Shown here in pieces: positions 40,102 to 48,365 of a stretch of DNA of 64,000 bases; positions within the stretch are counted from its first letter, which is position 1, and every line of letters begins with the position of its first letter. The DNA lies in contig NZ_QFFJ01000002.1 of the NCBI RefSeq assembly GCF_003308995.1, positions 3,720,001 to 3,784,000 on the forward strand, given 5' to 3'. Position numbers and translations under genes: made by a program. The notes under the pieces were generated by a model. It searched no databases. It was not told the DNA's origin and saw nothing but the letters and a program-made list of their open reading frames with translations. Origin of the DNA: Chitinophaga flava (GTDB lineage: Bacteria > Bacteroidota > Bacteroidia > Chitinophagales > Chitinophagaceae).

Positions 40102-40151
40102 GATAGTAATTGAGGCGTTTTGTTACTACCATGAGGCGTTTTGTTACTATC
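40102..40151. repeat. Tandem 21-bp-period repeat with flanking inverted 8-mer
   Basis: Two copies start at 40111 and 40132. Each begins TGAGGCGTTTTGTTACTA, identical over 18 bases, and the period is exactly 21 bases (two helical turns). The block is framed by GATAGTAA at 40102-40109 and its perfect reverse complement TTACTATC at 40144-40151. The geometry suits a DNA-binding dimer contacting the same face of the helix twice. An operator function is inference. Confidence 0.6.
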
Positions 40152-40249
40152 TTTTAAATACTGGGTTCTCTGTACCCATCCGGGATTATATTTTGTGACC
40201 GCTGTACCTTTACAATAAGGCTTAATAATTCAGGATCTAAAAACGATTA

Positions 40250-40280
40250 CAAAAGTATACAAGCTAAGTATAAAGGACAA
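40250..40280 (-). promoter_or_regulatory. Candidate Bacteroidota promoter for the NRPS operon
   Basis: On the minus strand, TTG at 40280-40278, then 20 bases, then TACTTTTG at 40257-40250. This matches the Bacteroidota primary sigma consensus (TTG, 17-23 bases, TAnnTTTG). It lies directly after the response regulator gene and points to the sbnA-like gene. A closer alternative was not found by eye. Confidence 0.4.
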
Positions 40281-40288
40281 TCCCCAAA

Positions 40289-40318
40289 TCAGGTGTTTTT
40301 CACACCCCTGAAATTAGG
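40289..40318 (-). terminator. Possible terminator of the response regulator gene
   Basis: Two small hairpins lie right after the stop codon of the response regulator: CCCCT/AGGGG with loop AATTTC, and GGTGT/ACACC with a short A/T loop. There is only a weak T-rich stretch after them on the minus strand, so termination efficiency is doubtful. Confidence 0.3.
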
Positions 40319-40323
40319 GGGAT

Positions 40324-40947
40324 CTACATCAGACTATTTTCAGTGGCAATTTTTATGACAGCCGCCATACTGTTGACTTTGAACTTCTCCATGATTTTCT
40401 TCCGGTGCCCGTCTACCGTATAAGTGCTGATAAACAGCTGCGAGGCGATTTCCTGTGAGGTATTCCCCTGTCCGATTAATGACAGTACCTCTTTCTCGCG
40501 GCGGGTGAGATGAGGCAGCTGCAGGGTCAGTTCAGGGCCTTTATTATTGAGCACCTTCTGGGTGCCGGTGCAGAAATAAATACCGCCACCATGTACTTTT
40601 CTGATAGCATCCGGTATCTCTTCCATAGGGGTATTTTTCAGTATATATCCACTGGCTCCATTCCCGACCGCAGACAATATGATATTTCTGTCGTTGCTGT
40701 TGCTCAGCACTACAATACTCACCTGGTTATACGTTTTTCTGATATCACCGCAGAGCACTATCCCGTTGATGTCTGGGAGATTAATATCGAGCAGGATTAT
40801 ATCCGGCTGAAATTCACGCAGGGCCTGTAAAGTATCTTTCCCGGATGAGACCTGTTTTTCCAGGACCACATCCGGTTCATTCAAGAGCAGGTTCTTCAAA
40901 CCTTCCAGTACAATAGGATGATCATCGACAGTAATAATCCGAATCAT
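40324..40947 (-). CDS. NarL/FixJ-type response regulator
   Basis: 207 residues. The receiver domain (1-120) has the acidic pocket at Asp 8/Asp 9, the phosphoacceptor Asp 54 in IILLDINLPDING and the Lys in GYILKNTPMEEI. The LuxR-type helix-turn-helix (about 142-205) starts LTRREKEVLSLIGQG. No histidine kinase is adjacent, so it is an orphan here. It lies upstream of the NRPS operon in the same direction, 584 bases away, with possible termination signals in between, so it may control the operon rather than be co-transcribed with it. This regulatory link is inferred from position only. ATG at 40947. Confidence 0.9.
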   Translation of the reverse strand: MIRIITVDDHPIVLEGLKNLLLNEPDVVLEKQVSSGKDTLQALREFQPDIILLDINLPDINGIVLCGDIRKTYNQVSIVVLSNSNDRNIILSAVGNGASGYILKNTPMEEIPDAIRKVHGGGIYFCTGTQKVLNNKGPELTLQLPHLTRREKEVLSLIGQGNTSQEIASQLFISTYTVDGHRKKIMEKFKVNSMAAVIKIATENSLM

Positions 40948-41228
40948 AAATTTATCATATTAAACTTCCCTGGTTATATCCGTCCTTTTTTTTGCGGCAA
41001 AACGGATGGAGGCCATTATTTTAATTTACCAGGCAGTGAAAACTCCGGGTTAACATCAGTACTGCAGCATGGCTGCATTCAACATTATGTAGCGGGATAT
41101 GTGTATAGCATGAGGTAACGGCAAACATCCATCACCTGAGGGTATTTCTCTTTTTTCTTCCAAATCAAACAATAGCATGTATTTCCACACATTGTCGAAG
41201 TTTTCATAGTAATAACAAAAGGGTTCTC

Positions 41229-41266
41229 TCAATTCCCCTCCGGCATTACCGGAGAGGTGTTTTATT
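41229..41266 (+). terminator. Isolated hairpin with T-rich tail
   Basis: The stem CTCCGG/CCGGAG with loop CATTA is followed by a GGTG-TTTTATTTC tail on the plus strand. No plus-strand gene precedes it, so it may end an unannotated small RNA or be a relic. Low confidence. Confidence 0.25.
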
Positions 41267-42135
41267 TCAATTTACTATCGTGCCTTTAACCGTGTTAACA
41301 CAGGAGCGTCCATGCTACTGCATTTCGTCCGCCGGAGGTAGATGATGGATGGGGAAAACGCTACTCCAGACTGGTTTCCACGGTACCAGAGATTATTAAA
41401 CATCCCTGTCCAGGTCAACAATTTATGCTTCAGCAAAATACTACATTCATATTTTGCGGCCTAAAATTAGTAATTCTATTTCTTTTCAAGCCGCACCAGG
41501 ACAAAAAATATTCATTTTTTTTTATATTCTGCATTACGTGCACTCATCACCGTTACCTACACAGCAGCCGCATGGGCTGAAATATAATGGACGCCCCTGC
41601 TACCATAATTCAGCAGAAATAAGTCACTACTGTTAAGTGAATATTATCACTGCAAAGTTTGCTATACTGCACCCATAAAAAACACCTGTTAGTTATGCAA
41701 ACAATCATCAGATTAATAAAAAACGAATAGCAATAACACCTGATTATCGGTATCCTCACTGCGAAATACGCCTGCGTTTGATTAACCATCACTTAAAACA
41801 AATAGCAGCACATAAACCTGAACTTTTTAGTATATTGTGAACAGGAGACCCAAGGACCTGGAATTAAAACAGTAGTGCATGTGTGCGGAGAAGATTCCAT
41901 CCTTCAATGATAGCAATGGGAGATCAGACTGGCCGTATTGGCCAGCCTGCTTCGATGCCCACAAATGAATATATCCTTCCAAAGTGGCTTACAAGCGTAA
42001 TTTATTTCAGATAGAAACGGACAGGCTCAATGCTGTAATACCGGCTATATAAGATAACAACACCGCATCAATAGAACAATTTTCCCAGAATCGCGGCCAG
42101 GACGAATTACAACAAAATAGGTTTTGACTATAAAA

Positions 42136-42157
42136 TTATAGAATCAATTGATTATGA
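42136..42157. promoter_or_regulatory. Palindrome upstream of katG, possible operator
   Basis: A perfect 12-bp palindrome AATCAATTGATT (42142-42153) sits within a longer imperfect dyad that begins TTATAG and ends TTATGA. It lies about 90 bases before the katG start. Peroxide regulators of the PerR/Fur type bind AT-rich dyads of this size, so an operator is plausible. The exact regulator is not identifiable. Confidence 0.3.
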
Positions 42158-42242
42158 CTATATCTTCAATATCATAATTTTACGGCCTGCACAATACCAG
42201 GTGCAAAAGCATGAGTTCATTCCGTACCCAAAACTTTTAAAA

Positions 42243-44522
42243 ATGGAAAAAGAATTAAAAGACATCAGTAAATGCCCGTTTCATAATGGCAGCATGAAGA
42301 ACAATGTTGGCGGTGGCGGCACCAGAAACCCTGACTGGTGGCCCAATCAGTTAAAGCTCAGTATCCTGCGCCAAAACTCGTCTTTATCCAACCCGATGGG
42401 TGAAGATTTTAACTATGCCGAAGCTTTTAAAAGTCTAGATCTGGAAGCTGTAAAAAAAGATCTTCATGCGCTCATGACCGACTCACAGGACTGGTGGCCG
42501 GCCGACTTCGGGCATTATGGCCCCTTGTTTATCCGCATGGCATGGCATAGTGCGGGCACCTATCGAGTAGGTGATGGCCGCGGTGGCGCAGGCGCAGGCC
42601 AACAACGTTTTGCTCCGCTTAACAGCTGGCCGGATAACGTAAGCCTCGACAAAGCCCGCAGGCTACTCTGGCCCATCAAACAAAAATATGGACGTAAAAT
42701 ATCCTGGGCGGATCTGCTGATCCTCACCGGTAACGTAGCCCTGGAGTCTATGGGCTTCAAAACATTTGGCTTTGCCGGCGGACGTGAAGATGTATGGGAA
42801 GCGGATGAAGCAGTTTACTGGGGTGCAGAAACCACCTGGCTGGGCGGTGACCTGCGTTATGCCAATGGTTCGCCTGGTGTGGAAGAAAACCACGGTGTAC
42901 TGGTATCAGACGAAAAAAATGATGGCAGCACCCACTCCCGCAACCTCGAAAAACCACTGGCTGCCGTACAGATGGGGCTTATCTATGTAAACCCTGAAGG
43001 CCCCGATGGCAACCCCGACCCTATCGCAGCCGCCAAGGACATCCGCGATACTTTTGGCCGCATGGCCATGAACGACGAAGAAACCGTCGCGCTGATAGCA
43101 GGCGGGCACAGCTTTGGTAAAACCCATGGCGCCGCACCAGCTACCAACGTCGGCAAAGAACCGGAAGCAGCCGGACTGGAAATGCAGGGCCTGGGCTGGC
43201 AAAACAGCTATGGTAGCGGCAAAGGCCCCGACACCATCACCAGCGGCCTGGAAGTAATATGGACCCAAACGCCTACTCAATGGAGCCACGCCTTCTTCGA
43301 AAATCTGTTCCGCTATGAATGGCAGCTTACCAAAAGCCCCGCCGGTGCACATCAATGGGTAGCCAAAGACGCAGAAAATATTATCCCTGATGCATATGAT
43401 GGCGCTAAAAAACATTTGCCTACTATGCTCACCACCGATCTCTCTTTAAGACTGGATCCGGTTTATGAAAAAATATCCAGACGTTTTCTGGAACATCCTG
43501 ATGAATTTGCAGATGCTTTTGCCCGGGCATGGTTCAAACTGACGCACCGCGATATGGGCCCGCGCGCCCGTTATCTGGGCCCGGATGTACCACAGGAAGA
43601 ACTGCTCTGGCAGGACCCTATTCCGGCAGTGGACCATCAATTAGCAGATGAAAATGATATTGCTGCACTGAAAGCAAAAGTACTGGCCTCCGGATTGAGT
43701 GTATCTGAACTGGTATCTACCGCCTGGGCTTCTGCCTCCACCTTCCGCGGTTCCGATAAACGCGGTGGTGCCAATGGTGCCCGCATCCGCCTTGCGCCTC
43801 AGAAATTCTGGCAGGTAAACAATCCACCACAGTTGCAGAAAGTATTGGATAAACTGGAAAATATCCAGAAAGAATTTAATGCTGCGCAATCAAATGGTAA
43901 AAAGGTTTCGCTGGCGGATCTCATTGTACTGGCAGGTTCCGCAGGTATTGAAAAAGCAGCGAAAGACGGAGGTCATGCTATCACTGTTCCTTTTACACCT
44001 GGCCGTATGGACGCTTCACAGGAAAAAACCGATGTAGAATCTATCGGTTATCTGGAGCCGCTGGGTGATGGTTTCCGTAACTACCGTAAAGCAAAATACC
44101 CTGTATCCACCGAAGCGTTGCTGATAGACAAAGCGCAGCTGCTCACACTTACAGCACCTGAATTAACGGTACTGTTAGGTGGTATGCGTGTATTAAACAC
44201 CAACTTTGACGGTTCTCAGCACGGAGTTTTCACCTCCCGTCCGGGCCAGCTCACCAACGATTTCTTCATCAACCTCCTCGACATGAACACTGCCTGGAAA
44301 GCCACTTCCGAAGACAGGGAACTGTATGAAGGCAGCGACCGCAATACCGGTAAAACAAAATGGACCGGTACCCGCGCTGATCTGCTGTTTGGCTCCAATG
44401 CAGAACTGAGAGCCCTTGCAGAAGTATATGGCAGTACAGATGCGCAGGACAAATTTGTGAAAGACTTTGTAGCAGCCTGGAATAAAGTGATGAACCTGGA
44501 CAGGTTTGACCTGGCTAAATAA
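42243..44522 (+). CDS. katG: Catalase-peroxidase KatG
   Basis: 759-residue bifunctional heme enzyme that removes hydrogen peroxide. The distal site Arg 98, Trp 101 and His 102 is in IRMAWHSAGTYR. The proximal heme ligand His 289 is in GGHSFGKTHG. The Met-Tyr-Trp crosslink specific to KatG is complete (Trp 101, Tyr 248 in GLIYVNPEGP, Met 274 in FGRMAMND). The C-terminal duplicated peroxidase half without heme is present (WASASTFRGSDKRGGANG). The length is normal. The start is set at ATG 42243 (MEKELKDISKCPF), the family's usual beginning; a GTG 14 codons upstream is also open. A strong terminator follows. It stands alone. Confidence 0.97.
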   Translation: MEKELKDISKCPFHNGSMKNNVGGGGTRNPDWWPNQLKLSILRQNSSLSNPMGEDFNYAEAFKSLDLEAVKKDLHALMTDSQDWWPADFGHYGPLFIRMAWHSAGTYRVGDGRGGAGAGQQRFAPLNSWPDNVSLDKARRLLWPIKQKYGRKISWADLLILTGNVALESMGFKTFGFAGGREDVWEADEAVYWGAETTWLGGDLRYANGSPGVEENHGVLVSDEKNDGSTHSRNLEKPLAAVQMGLIYVNPEGPDGNPDPIAAAKDIRDTFGRMAMNDEETVALIAGGHSFGKTHGAAPATNVGKEPEAAGLEMQGLGWQNSYGSGKGPDTITSGLEVIWTQTPTQWSHAFFENLFRYEWQLTKSPAGAHQWVAKDAENIIPDAYDGAKKHLPTMLTTDLSLRLDPVYEKISRRFLEHPDEFADAFARAWFKLTHRDMGPRARYLGPDVPQEELLWQDPIPAVDHQLADENDIAALKAKVLASGLSVSELVSTAWASASTFRGSDKRGGANGARIRLAPQKFWQVNNPPQLQKVLDKLENIQKEFNAAQSNGKKVSLADLIVLAGSAGIEKAAKDGGHAITVPFTPGRMDASQEKTDVESIGYLEPLGDGFRNYRKAKYPVSTEALLIDKAQLLTLTAPELTVLLGGMRVLNTNFDGSQHGVFTSRPGQLTNDFFINLLDMNTAWKATSEDRELYEGSDRNTGKTKWTGTRADLLFGSNAELRALAEVYGSTDAQDKFVKDFVAAWNKVMNLDRFDLAK

Positions 44523-44544
44523 TAATACTCAATTATAATCGCAG

Positions 44545-44571
44545 AAAGCCTCCGGTAACGGGGGCTTTTTT
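44545..44571 (+). terminator. Rho-independent terminator of katG
   Basis: The ten-pair stem AAAGCCTCCG/CGGGGGCTTT (one T-G pair) with loop GTAA is followed by TTTTT, 23 bases after the katG stop. It also faces the end of the GH16 gene on the other strand, which stops at 44644. Confidence 0.85.
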
Positions 44572-44643
44572 ATGCTACCTGCTCCGTAAACAAAACAGCA
44601 GGTACCCGGAGATACCTGCTGCACATCACCCATGTCTTGAAAA

Positions 44644-45858
44644 TCAGTAACGGAAGGCTTCCCAGCCAGATATGGCGGCCCTGTTGCAGGTCATGGGCTG
44701 TGTTCCGTTTTCACTGGAAACATAGAGCCCATTATTACCACGCAGGGAGATGGAACCATCCGTATTTACCACCCAGTCGAACTTCTCCCAGTCGCCCACA
44801 CTGGTACGGTTACACGTAATCGGGTTCAGACCGTTTTCGGAGGACACATATTTACCCATGCTCTTCAGGGCTACTTTGCCACCGCCGGCATCTTCTATCG
44901 TAAATTGTTCCCAGGCCTGTGCAGCAGCACGGTTACAAGTCATAGCCTGGGTACCGTTTTCGCTGCTCACATAGGCGTTATTAAATCCTTTCAGAGAAAT
45001 GGTAGAACCAATGGGAGCACTACCACCGCTACTGGACATGGAATACACCCTTACATAATCCACATACATACTGGCCGGCAGCTGGCTTTCATCGATGGTT
45101 TGTCCCGGAAAGTCACCGCCCACAGCGAGGTTGAGGATAATAAAGAAAGGATTGTGAAATGCGCCGGTATTATTGATACCATTGAGGATATTGGCAACAT
45201 GGTACTGAGTACCATCCACAAACCAACGGATAGAACTGGCATCCCACTCTACCGCATATACGTGGTAATCAGTGATGCTGGTAGTTGTAGTGCCGCCGTA
45301 GGATGCATGGCCGTTGGAAAACCAGTGGATGGTTCCATAAATGGTGTTGCTGGTATTTACCTGTTCCATAATATCGATTTCACCACATTGGGGCCAGCCT
45401 ACAGAGCCGATATTATTGCCCAGCATCCAGAAGGCGGGCCATAGCCCCTGCCCGGAAGCCAGCTTGATACGAGCCTCTATACGTCCGTATTTAGTGGTGA
45501 AGCGACCGGCCGTATTGAGCCGGGCCGAAGTGTACGGCCATCCGTTCACAGATTGTTTACGGGCCGTAATTACCAGATTACCATTGCTGACAGTGGCATT
45601 GGCAGCCTGGTAATACTCTTTTTCGTTGTTACTGGTGTTAGGTCCTGTTTCGAACTGCCACTTACTCCCATCTACACCGCTGCCGTTAAACTCATCAGAC
45701 CAAACCAGCTGGTAGGATGCGGCGGCAGCCACCTGTGCAGTAGCAGCCTTGCTATCAAGGGGCTGCAAGGTGTTACTTTCTTTTACTTCTTTTTTGCAGG
45801 AGGATAATGCGGCTAACAAAAACGCGCCAACGTGGAATACTAAAAATTTTGCTTTCAT
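44644..45858 (-). CDS. GH16 beta-glucanase lipoprotein with C-terminal triple repeat
   Basis: 404 residues. A lipoprotein signal (MKAKFLVFHVGAFLLAALSSC) places it on the cell surface or in the periplasm. The GH16 jelly-roll (about 50-285) has the catalytic motif GEIDIMEQ with Glu 160 (nucleophile), Asp 162 and Glu 165 (acid/base). The sugar-binding loop WPAFWMLG is typical of laminarinase-like members, so beta-1,3-glucan is the probable substrate. The C-terminus carries three repeats of about 40 residues, each with YVSSENG and TCNR, which together suit a fascin-like beta-trefoil carbohydrate-binding module. The start at 45858 was chosen because it gives the lipobox; an upstream ATG at 45972 does not. 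The fit with fungal-wall feeding is inference. Confidence 0.9.
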   Translation of the reverse strand: MKAKFLVFHVGAFLLAALSSCKKEVKESNTLQPLDSKAATAQVAAAASYQLVWSDEFNGSGVDGSKWQFETGPNTSNNEKEYYQAANATVSNGNLVITARKQSVNGWPYTSARLNTAGRFTTKYGRIEARIKLASGQGLWPAFWMLGNNIGSVGWPQCGEIDIMEQVNTSNTIYGTIHWFSNGHASYGGTTTTSITDYHVYAVEWDASSIRWFVDGTQYHVANILNGINNTGAFHNPFFIILNLAVGGDFPGQTIDESQLPASMYVDYVRVYSMSSSGGSAPIGSTISLKGFNNAYVSSENGTQAMTCNRAAAQAWEQFTIEDAGGGKVALKSMGKYVSSENGLNPITCNRTSVGDWEKFDWVVNTDGSISLRGNNGLYVSSENGTQPMTCNRAAISGWEAFRY

Positions 45859-45968
45859 GGAATTTGCAATTATTATGATGAATGAGGGGTGATGTCGTAG
45901 GGTGCTACATATATCCTCAATATCCGTAATAATTCCTGTAACTACTCCACAGTTGACGCCAGCATATA

Positions 45969-46535
45969 TCAAACTTTCAGCAGACCACGAAAGCCCCTGA
46001 CAGCATAATAGGAAGAGGCACCGTTGTGATATACAAAGACATGATTATAACGACGGTCGGCAAAGAGGGCACCATCCAGTTTTCTGATCTCCGCCGGTGT
46101 TTGTATCCAGCTCGATGTTTTCGTATCAAAACTGCCCAGTTGCTGTAACTCCCGGTACTGCTCTTCCGACAAAATGGTGATGCCCATGGCAGCTGCCATA
46201 TCCATGGCACTGTTTTCCGGCTTATGGGTTTTCCTGGCATCCAGGGCTTCCCGGTCGAAACAAACATTCCGGCGGTCTTTAGGTGTTTCCACTGAACAAT
46301 CACAAAAGATATATTCACCGGTCTTTTTATCGTAGCCAATAACATCCGGCTCTCCGCCTGTTCTTTCCATTTCATGGAGTGACCACAGCTTTCCGGCATT
46401 GGCTTCCAGCTTTTCCTGCACGGCAGCCCATTCAAGCCCTTTGTGGCGATTCATGTTTTTCTCAAAACGGGTTTTCAGGTTACTCATCAGCTCTTTTCCT
46501 TGCGCTGAAGACAACTTCATTTTAGGACTGTTCAT
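45969..46535 (-). CDS. DUF4256 family protein
   Basis: 188 residues, cytoplasmic, with no signal or membrane segment. The sequence matches my memory of the DUF4256 family: the segment LWSLHEMERTGGEPDVIG, then FCDCSVETPKDRRNVCFD, and a C-terminal RGFRGLLKV. The function of the family is unknown. Conserved Cys, Asp and His residues in the second segment could bind a metal or form an active site, but that is speculation. ATG at 46535. It lies 110 bases upstream of the GH16 gene on the same strand; no functional link is evident. Confidence 0.75.
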   Translation of the reverse strand: MNSPKMKLSSAQGKELMSNLKTRFEKNMNRHKGLEWAAVQEKLEANAGKLWSLHEMERTGGEPDVIGYDKKTGEYIFCDCSVETPKDRRNVCFDREALDARKTHKPENSAMDMAAAMGITILSEEQYRELQQLGSFDTKTSSWIQTPAEIRKLDGALFADRRYNHVFVYHNGASSYYAVRGFRGLLKV

Positions 46536-46844
46536 GCTATCTGAATTTTATCGCTGTTAAACCTGATAAAGATAAAAATTACAATTCATTAAAGCCAACT
46601 TAACACATACACAAAATATACAATTAAACAAAAACTGTAAAGAATCCTAACTATAAAGCACACACAGACAAAATAATTTTTCTATCTAACAAAAAAGAAC
46701 TTATTTTATCTGCAATGAATGTATCCAACAGGAATACATTTGTTATATTCACCCAGACACGCTCAAAATATCCTCTGAACAAGCACTCCCCCGGTAATTC
46801 CAATCATTTACCATAACCATCAATAAAAATTAACTCTCCACAAC
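46536..46844. other. Divergent intergenic region upstream of the LodA-type cassette
   Basis: 309 AT-rich bases between the DUF4256 start (minus) and the ferritin-like gene (plus). It contains a candidate promoter -7 element (see 46735-46742) and no gene. Confidence 0.5.
46735..46742 (+). promoter_or_regulatory. Candidate -7 element for the LodA-type cassette
   Basis: TACATTTG matches the Bacteroidota -7 consensus TAnnTTTG exactly, 102 bases before the ATG of the ferritin-like gene. The -33 element is weak: the best candidate is TCTG near 46709, with 22 bases between. Confidence 0.35.
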
Positions 46845-48341
46845 ATGCAACGTAACTACGAACGTTTCCTTGGCCCGATTTTCAAACAGGCCCGCAGACT
46901 GGACCAGCGGGCAGTATTACCCAGACTCGAAAACATCATCGGAGGCAAAGAAGGTCTCCAGACATTCCTGCATGAAGAACCACCATCAGAAGACCAAACA
47001 ATCGTTATTCCACCGGAGTTTAACGGGAAAGACTATGTGACCTTTCTCTTGCATATAGATGCAGAGATTGAACACGGACTCATGATCCAATACCTGTATG
47101 CAGCCTATAGTCTTGGTGGTCCGCAGGTTCCGACAGACCAGCGGGACACCGTCAGCAGATGGCAGGAAATCATATTGGGTATTGCAAAAGAAGAAATGGG
47201 ACATTTTGTGTCTGTACAGAATGTACTGAAACTTATCGGGGCGCCCCTCCACTTCGAAAGGCAGGACTATCCATGGGATACCCCATTTTATCCTTTCCCT
47301 TTTAAACTGGAACCACTCACACTTAAATCCCTCGCCAAATACGTGTATGCGGAAGCTCCGGCCTCCTTCTTCGTGAACCCGGACCCCATCGCACAGGAGA
47401 TCATTCATTCCGTTCAGCAGGATGATCCCCATGCCAATACAGTAGGTGCGTTGTTCCATGTATTGCTACAGCTGATACAGGACCCCACCGTTATCAGTGA
47501 TGAGGTATTCCAGGCCAACACCTACCCTTTCCAGGCCAAGTTTGATGAATGGGGCCGGGGTTATGAGGGAGGTGCAAGAGGCAATGTCCGCCACGGCAGT
47601 CCTACCGGCAGCCCCGACGTACTGGTGATGCCGCTTGCCAGCAGAGACGATGCCTACAATGCACTCAATGCTATTGCCGAACAAGGGGAAGACACCACCA
47701 ATTCAGGCGATGATCCGTCGCACTTTACCCGGTTTTATAACATCTATGTAGAGATGCGGGAATTACTCAAGGAGCACCCGGAGCTCGAGCCTTCCAGAAA
47801 TGTAGCCATCAATCCATACATTGGCGATGATGTGCAGGACCCTGGCTCCTCTCCTTCCGAAGGGCAGAGCAGCGATGAAGAAAGGGATGTCATCAGCAAT
47901 CCCACTGCACAGCAATGGGGACATCTCTTTAACCTCCGCTATCGTATGTTGCTCAATTTCCTCACGCATAGTTTTGTACTGGCAGATGGATTAAACATAG
48001 CAGGAGCAGTCACCCCCAGAGGTTTGATCATTAATTCCACCTTCGGTGAGATGTATAACCTGCGCAGCATTGCTTCCGAAATGGTGAAGCTGCCGCTTAA
48101 AACCGGTATCGGCAATAAACTGGCAGGACCTCCCTTCCTGATCCCCTACACGCTGGAGCTGCCTGTCGGTGAGCATAACCGCTGGCGCACCCATGCAGAT
48201 CTGATTCAGGCCTCGGGCAAACTGATCACGGCCATGCTGTCGAACCCTGAAATAAGCCACCAGCGCTATCTTCACTCATTAAAAGAAGCAGATGACAAAC
48301 TGTTTCAGATTATCCAGGACATGCTCGCTGTAAATGCATAA
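46845..48341 (+). CDS. VioB-type ferritin-like protein
   Basis: 498 residues. The N-terminal half has the ferritin-like fold found in iminophenyl-pyruvate dimer synthases (VioB/RebD C-terminal type). One helix carries Glu 74, Glu 76 and His 77 (HIDAEIEHGLMIQYLYAAYS) and the next carries Glu 116, Glu 117 and His 120 (IAKEEMGHFVSVQNVL), which suit a diiron or heme-linked metal site. Later helices (NLRYRMLLNFLTHSFVLAD) continue the bundle. The middle region 330-350 is an acidic Ser/Pro-rich linker. It is the first gene of the cassette, with 24 bases before the LodA-like gene. No other violacein or rebeccamycin genes are present, so an indolocarbazole role is unlikely. It may be an oxidase partner or a maturation factor for the LodA-like protein; this is open. 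Confidence 0.8.
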   Translation: MQRNYERFLGPIFKQARRLDQRAVLPRLENIIGGKEGLQTFLHEEPPSEDQTIVIPPEFNGKDYVTFLLHIDAEIEHGLMIQYLYAAYSLGGPQVPTDQRDTVSRWQEIILGIAKEEMGHFVSVQNVLKLIGAPLHFERQDYPWDTPFYPFPFKLEPLTLKSLAKYVYAEAPASFFVNPDPIAQEIIHSVQQDDPHANTVGALFHVLLQLIQDPTVISDEVFQANTYPFQAKFDEWGRGYEGGARGNVRHGSPTGSPDVLVMPLASRDDAYNALNAIAEQGEDTTNSGDDPSHFTRFYNIYVEMRELLKEHPELEPSRNVAINPYIGDDVQDPGSSPSEGQSSDEERDVISNPTAQQWGHLFNLRYRMLLNFLTHSFVLADGLNIAGAVTPRGLIINSTFGEMYNLRSIASEMVKLPLKTGIGNKLAGPPFLIPYTLELPVGEHNRWRTHADLIQASGKLITAMLSNPEISHQRYLHSLKEADDKLFQIIQDMLAVNA

Positions 48342-48365
48342 TCTTTTACCTCAAAATTCTACAAC

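Larger units (their letters stand above)
39740..40323. other. Regulatory region upstream of the NRPS operon
   Basis: 584 bases without genes between the response regulator stop and the sbnA-like start. It holds a possible terminator hairpin for the regulator (40289-40318), a candidate promoter reading towards the operon (40250-40280) and a 21-bp-period tandem repeat flanked by an inverted 8-mer (40102-40151). If that promoter is used, the mRNA leader would be about 500 bases. Nothing recognisable as a known riboswitch was seen. Confidence 0.5.
40948..42242. other. Long non-coding stretch between response regulator and katG
   Basis: 1.3 kb, AT-rich, with no open frame that looks protein-like on either strand. 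Two small perfect stems were noticed: CTCCGG/CCGGAG at 41229-41255, followed by a T-rich stretch, and CTGGCC/GGCCAG at 41929-41945. A palindrome close to katG is listed separately. No tRNA or repeat family was recognised. It could hold a small RNA or long regulatory regions of the two flanking genes. Confidence 0.4.

Noticed and set aside
41454..41636. Small plus-strand open frame in the intergenic region
   Set aside because: Composition is not protein-like, there is no ribosome binding context, and no family is recognised.
42201..42242. GTG start of katG
   Set aside because: Fourteen additional residues without family resemblance; ATG 42243 gives the usual KatG beginning.
45859..45972. Upstream start of the GH16 gene
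   Set aside because: It would bury the lipoprotein signal inside the protein and overlap the DUF4256 stop.
46845..48341. Violacein/indolocarbazole pathway, suggested by the VioB-type domain
   Set aside because: No tryptophan oxidase, VioE, VioC or VioD, and the neighbouring genes form a LodA-type cassette.
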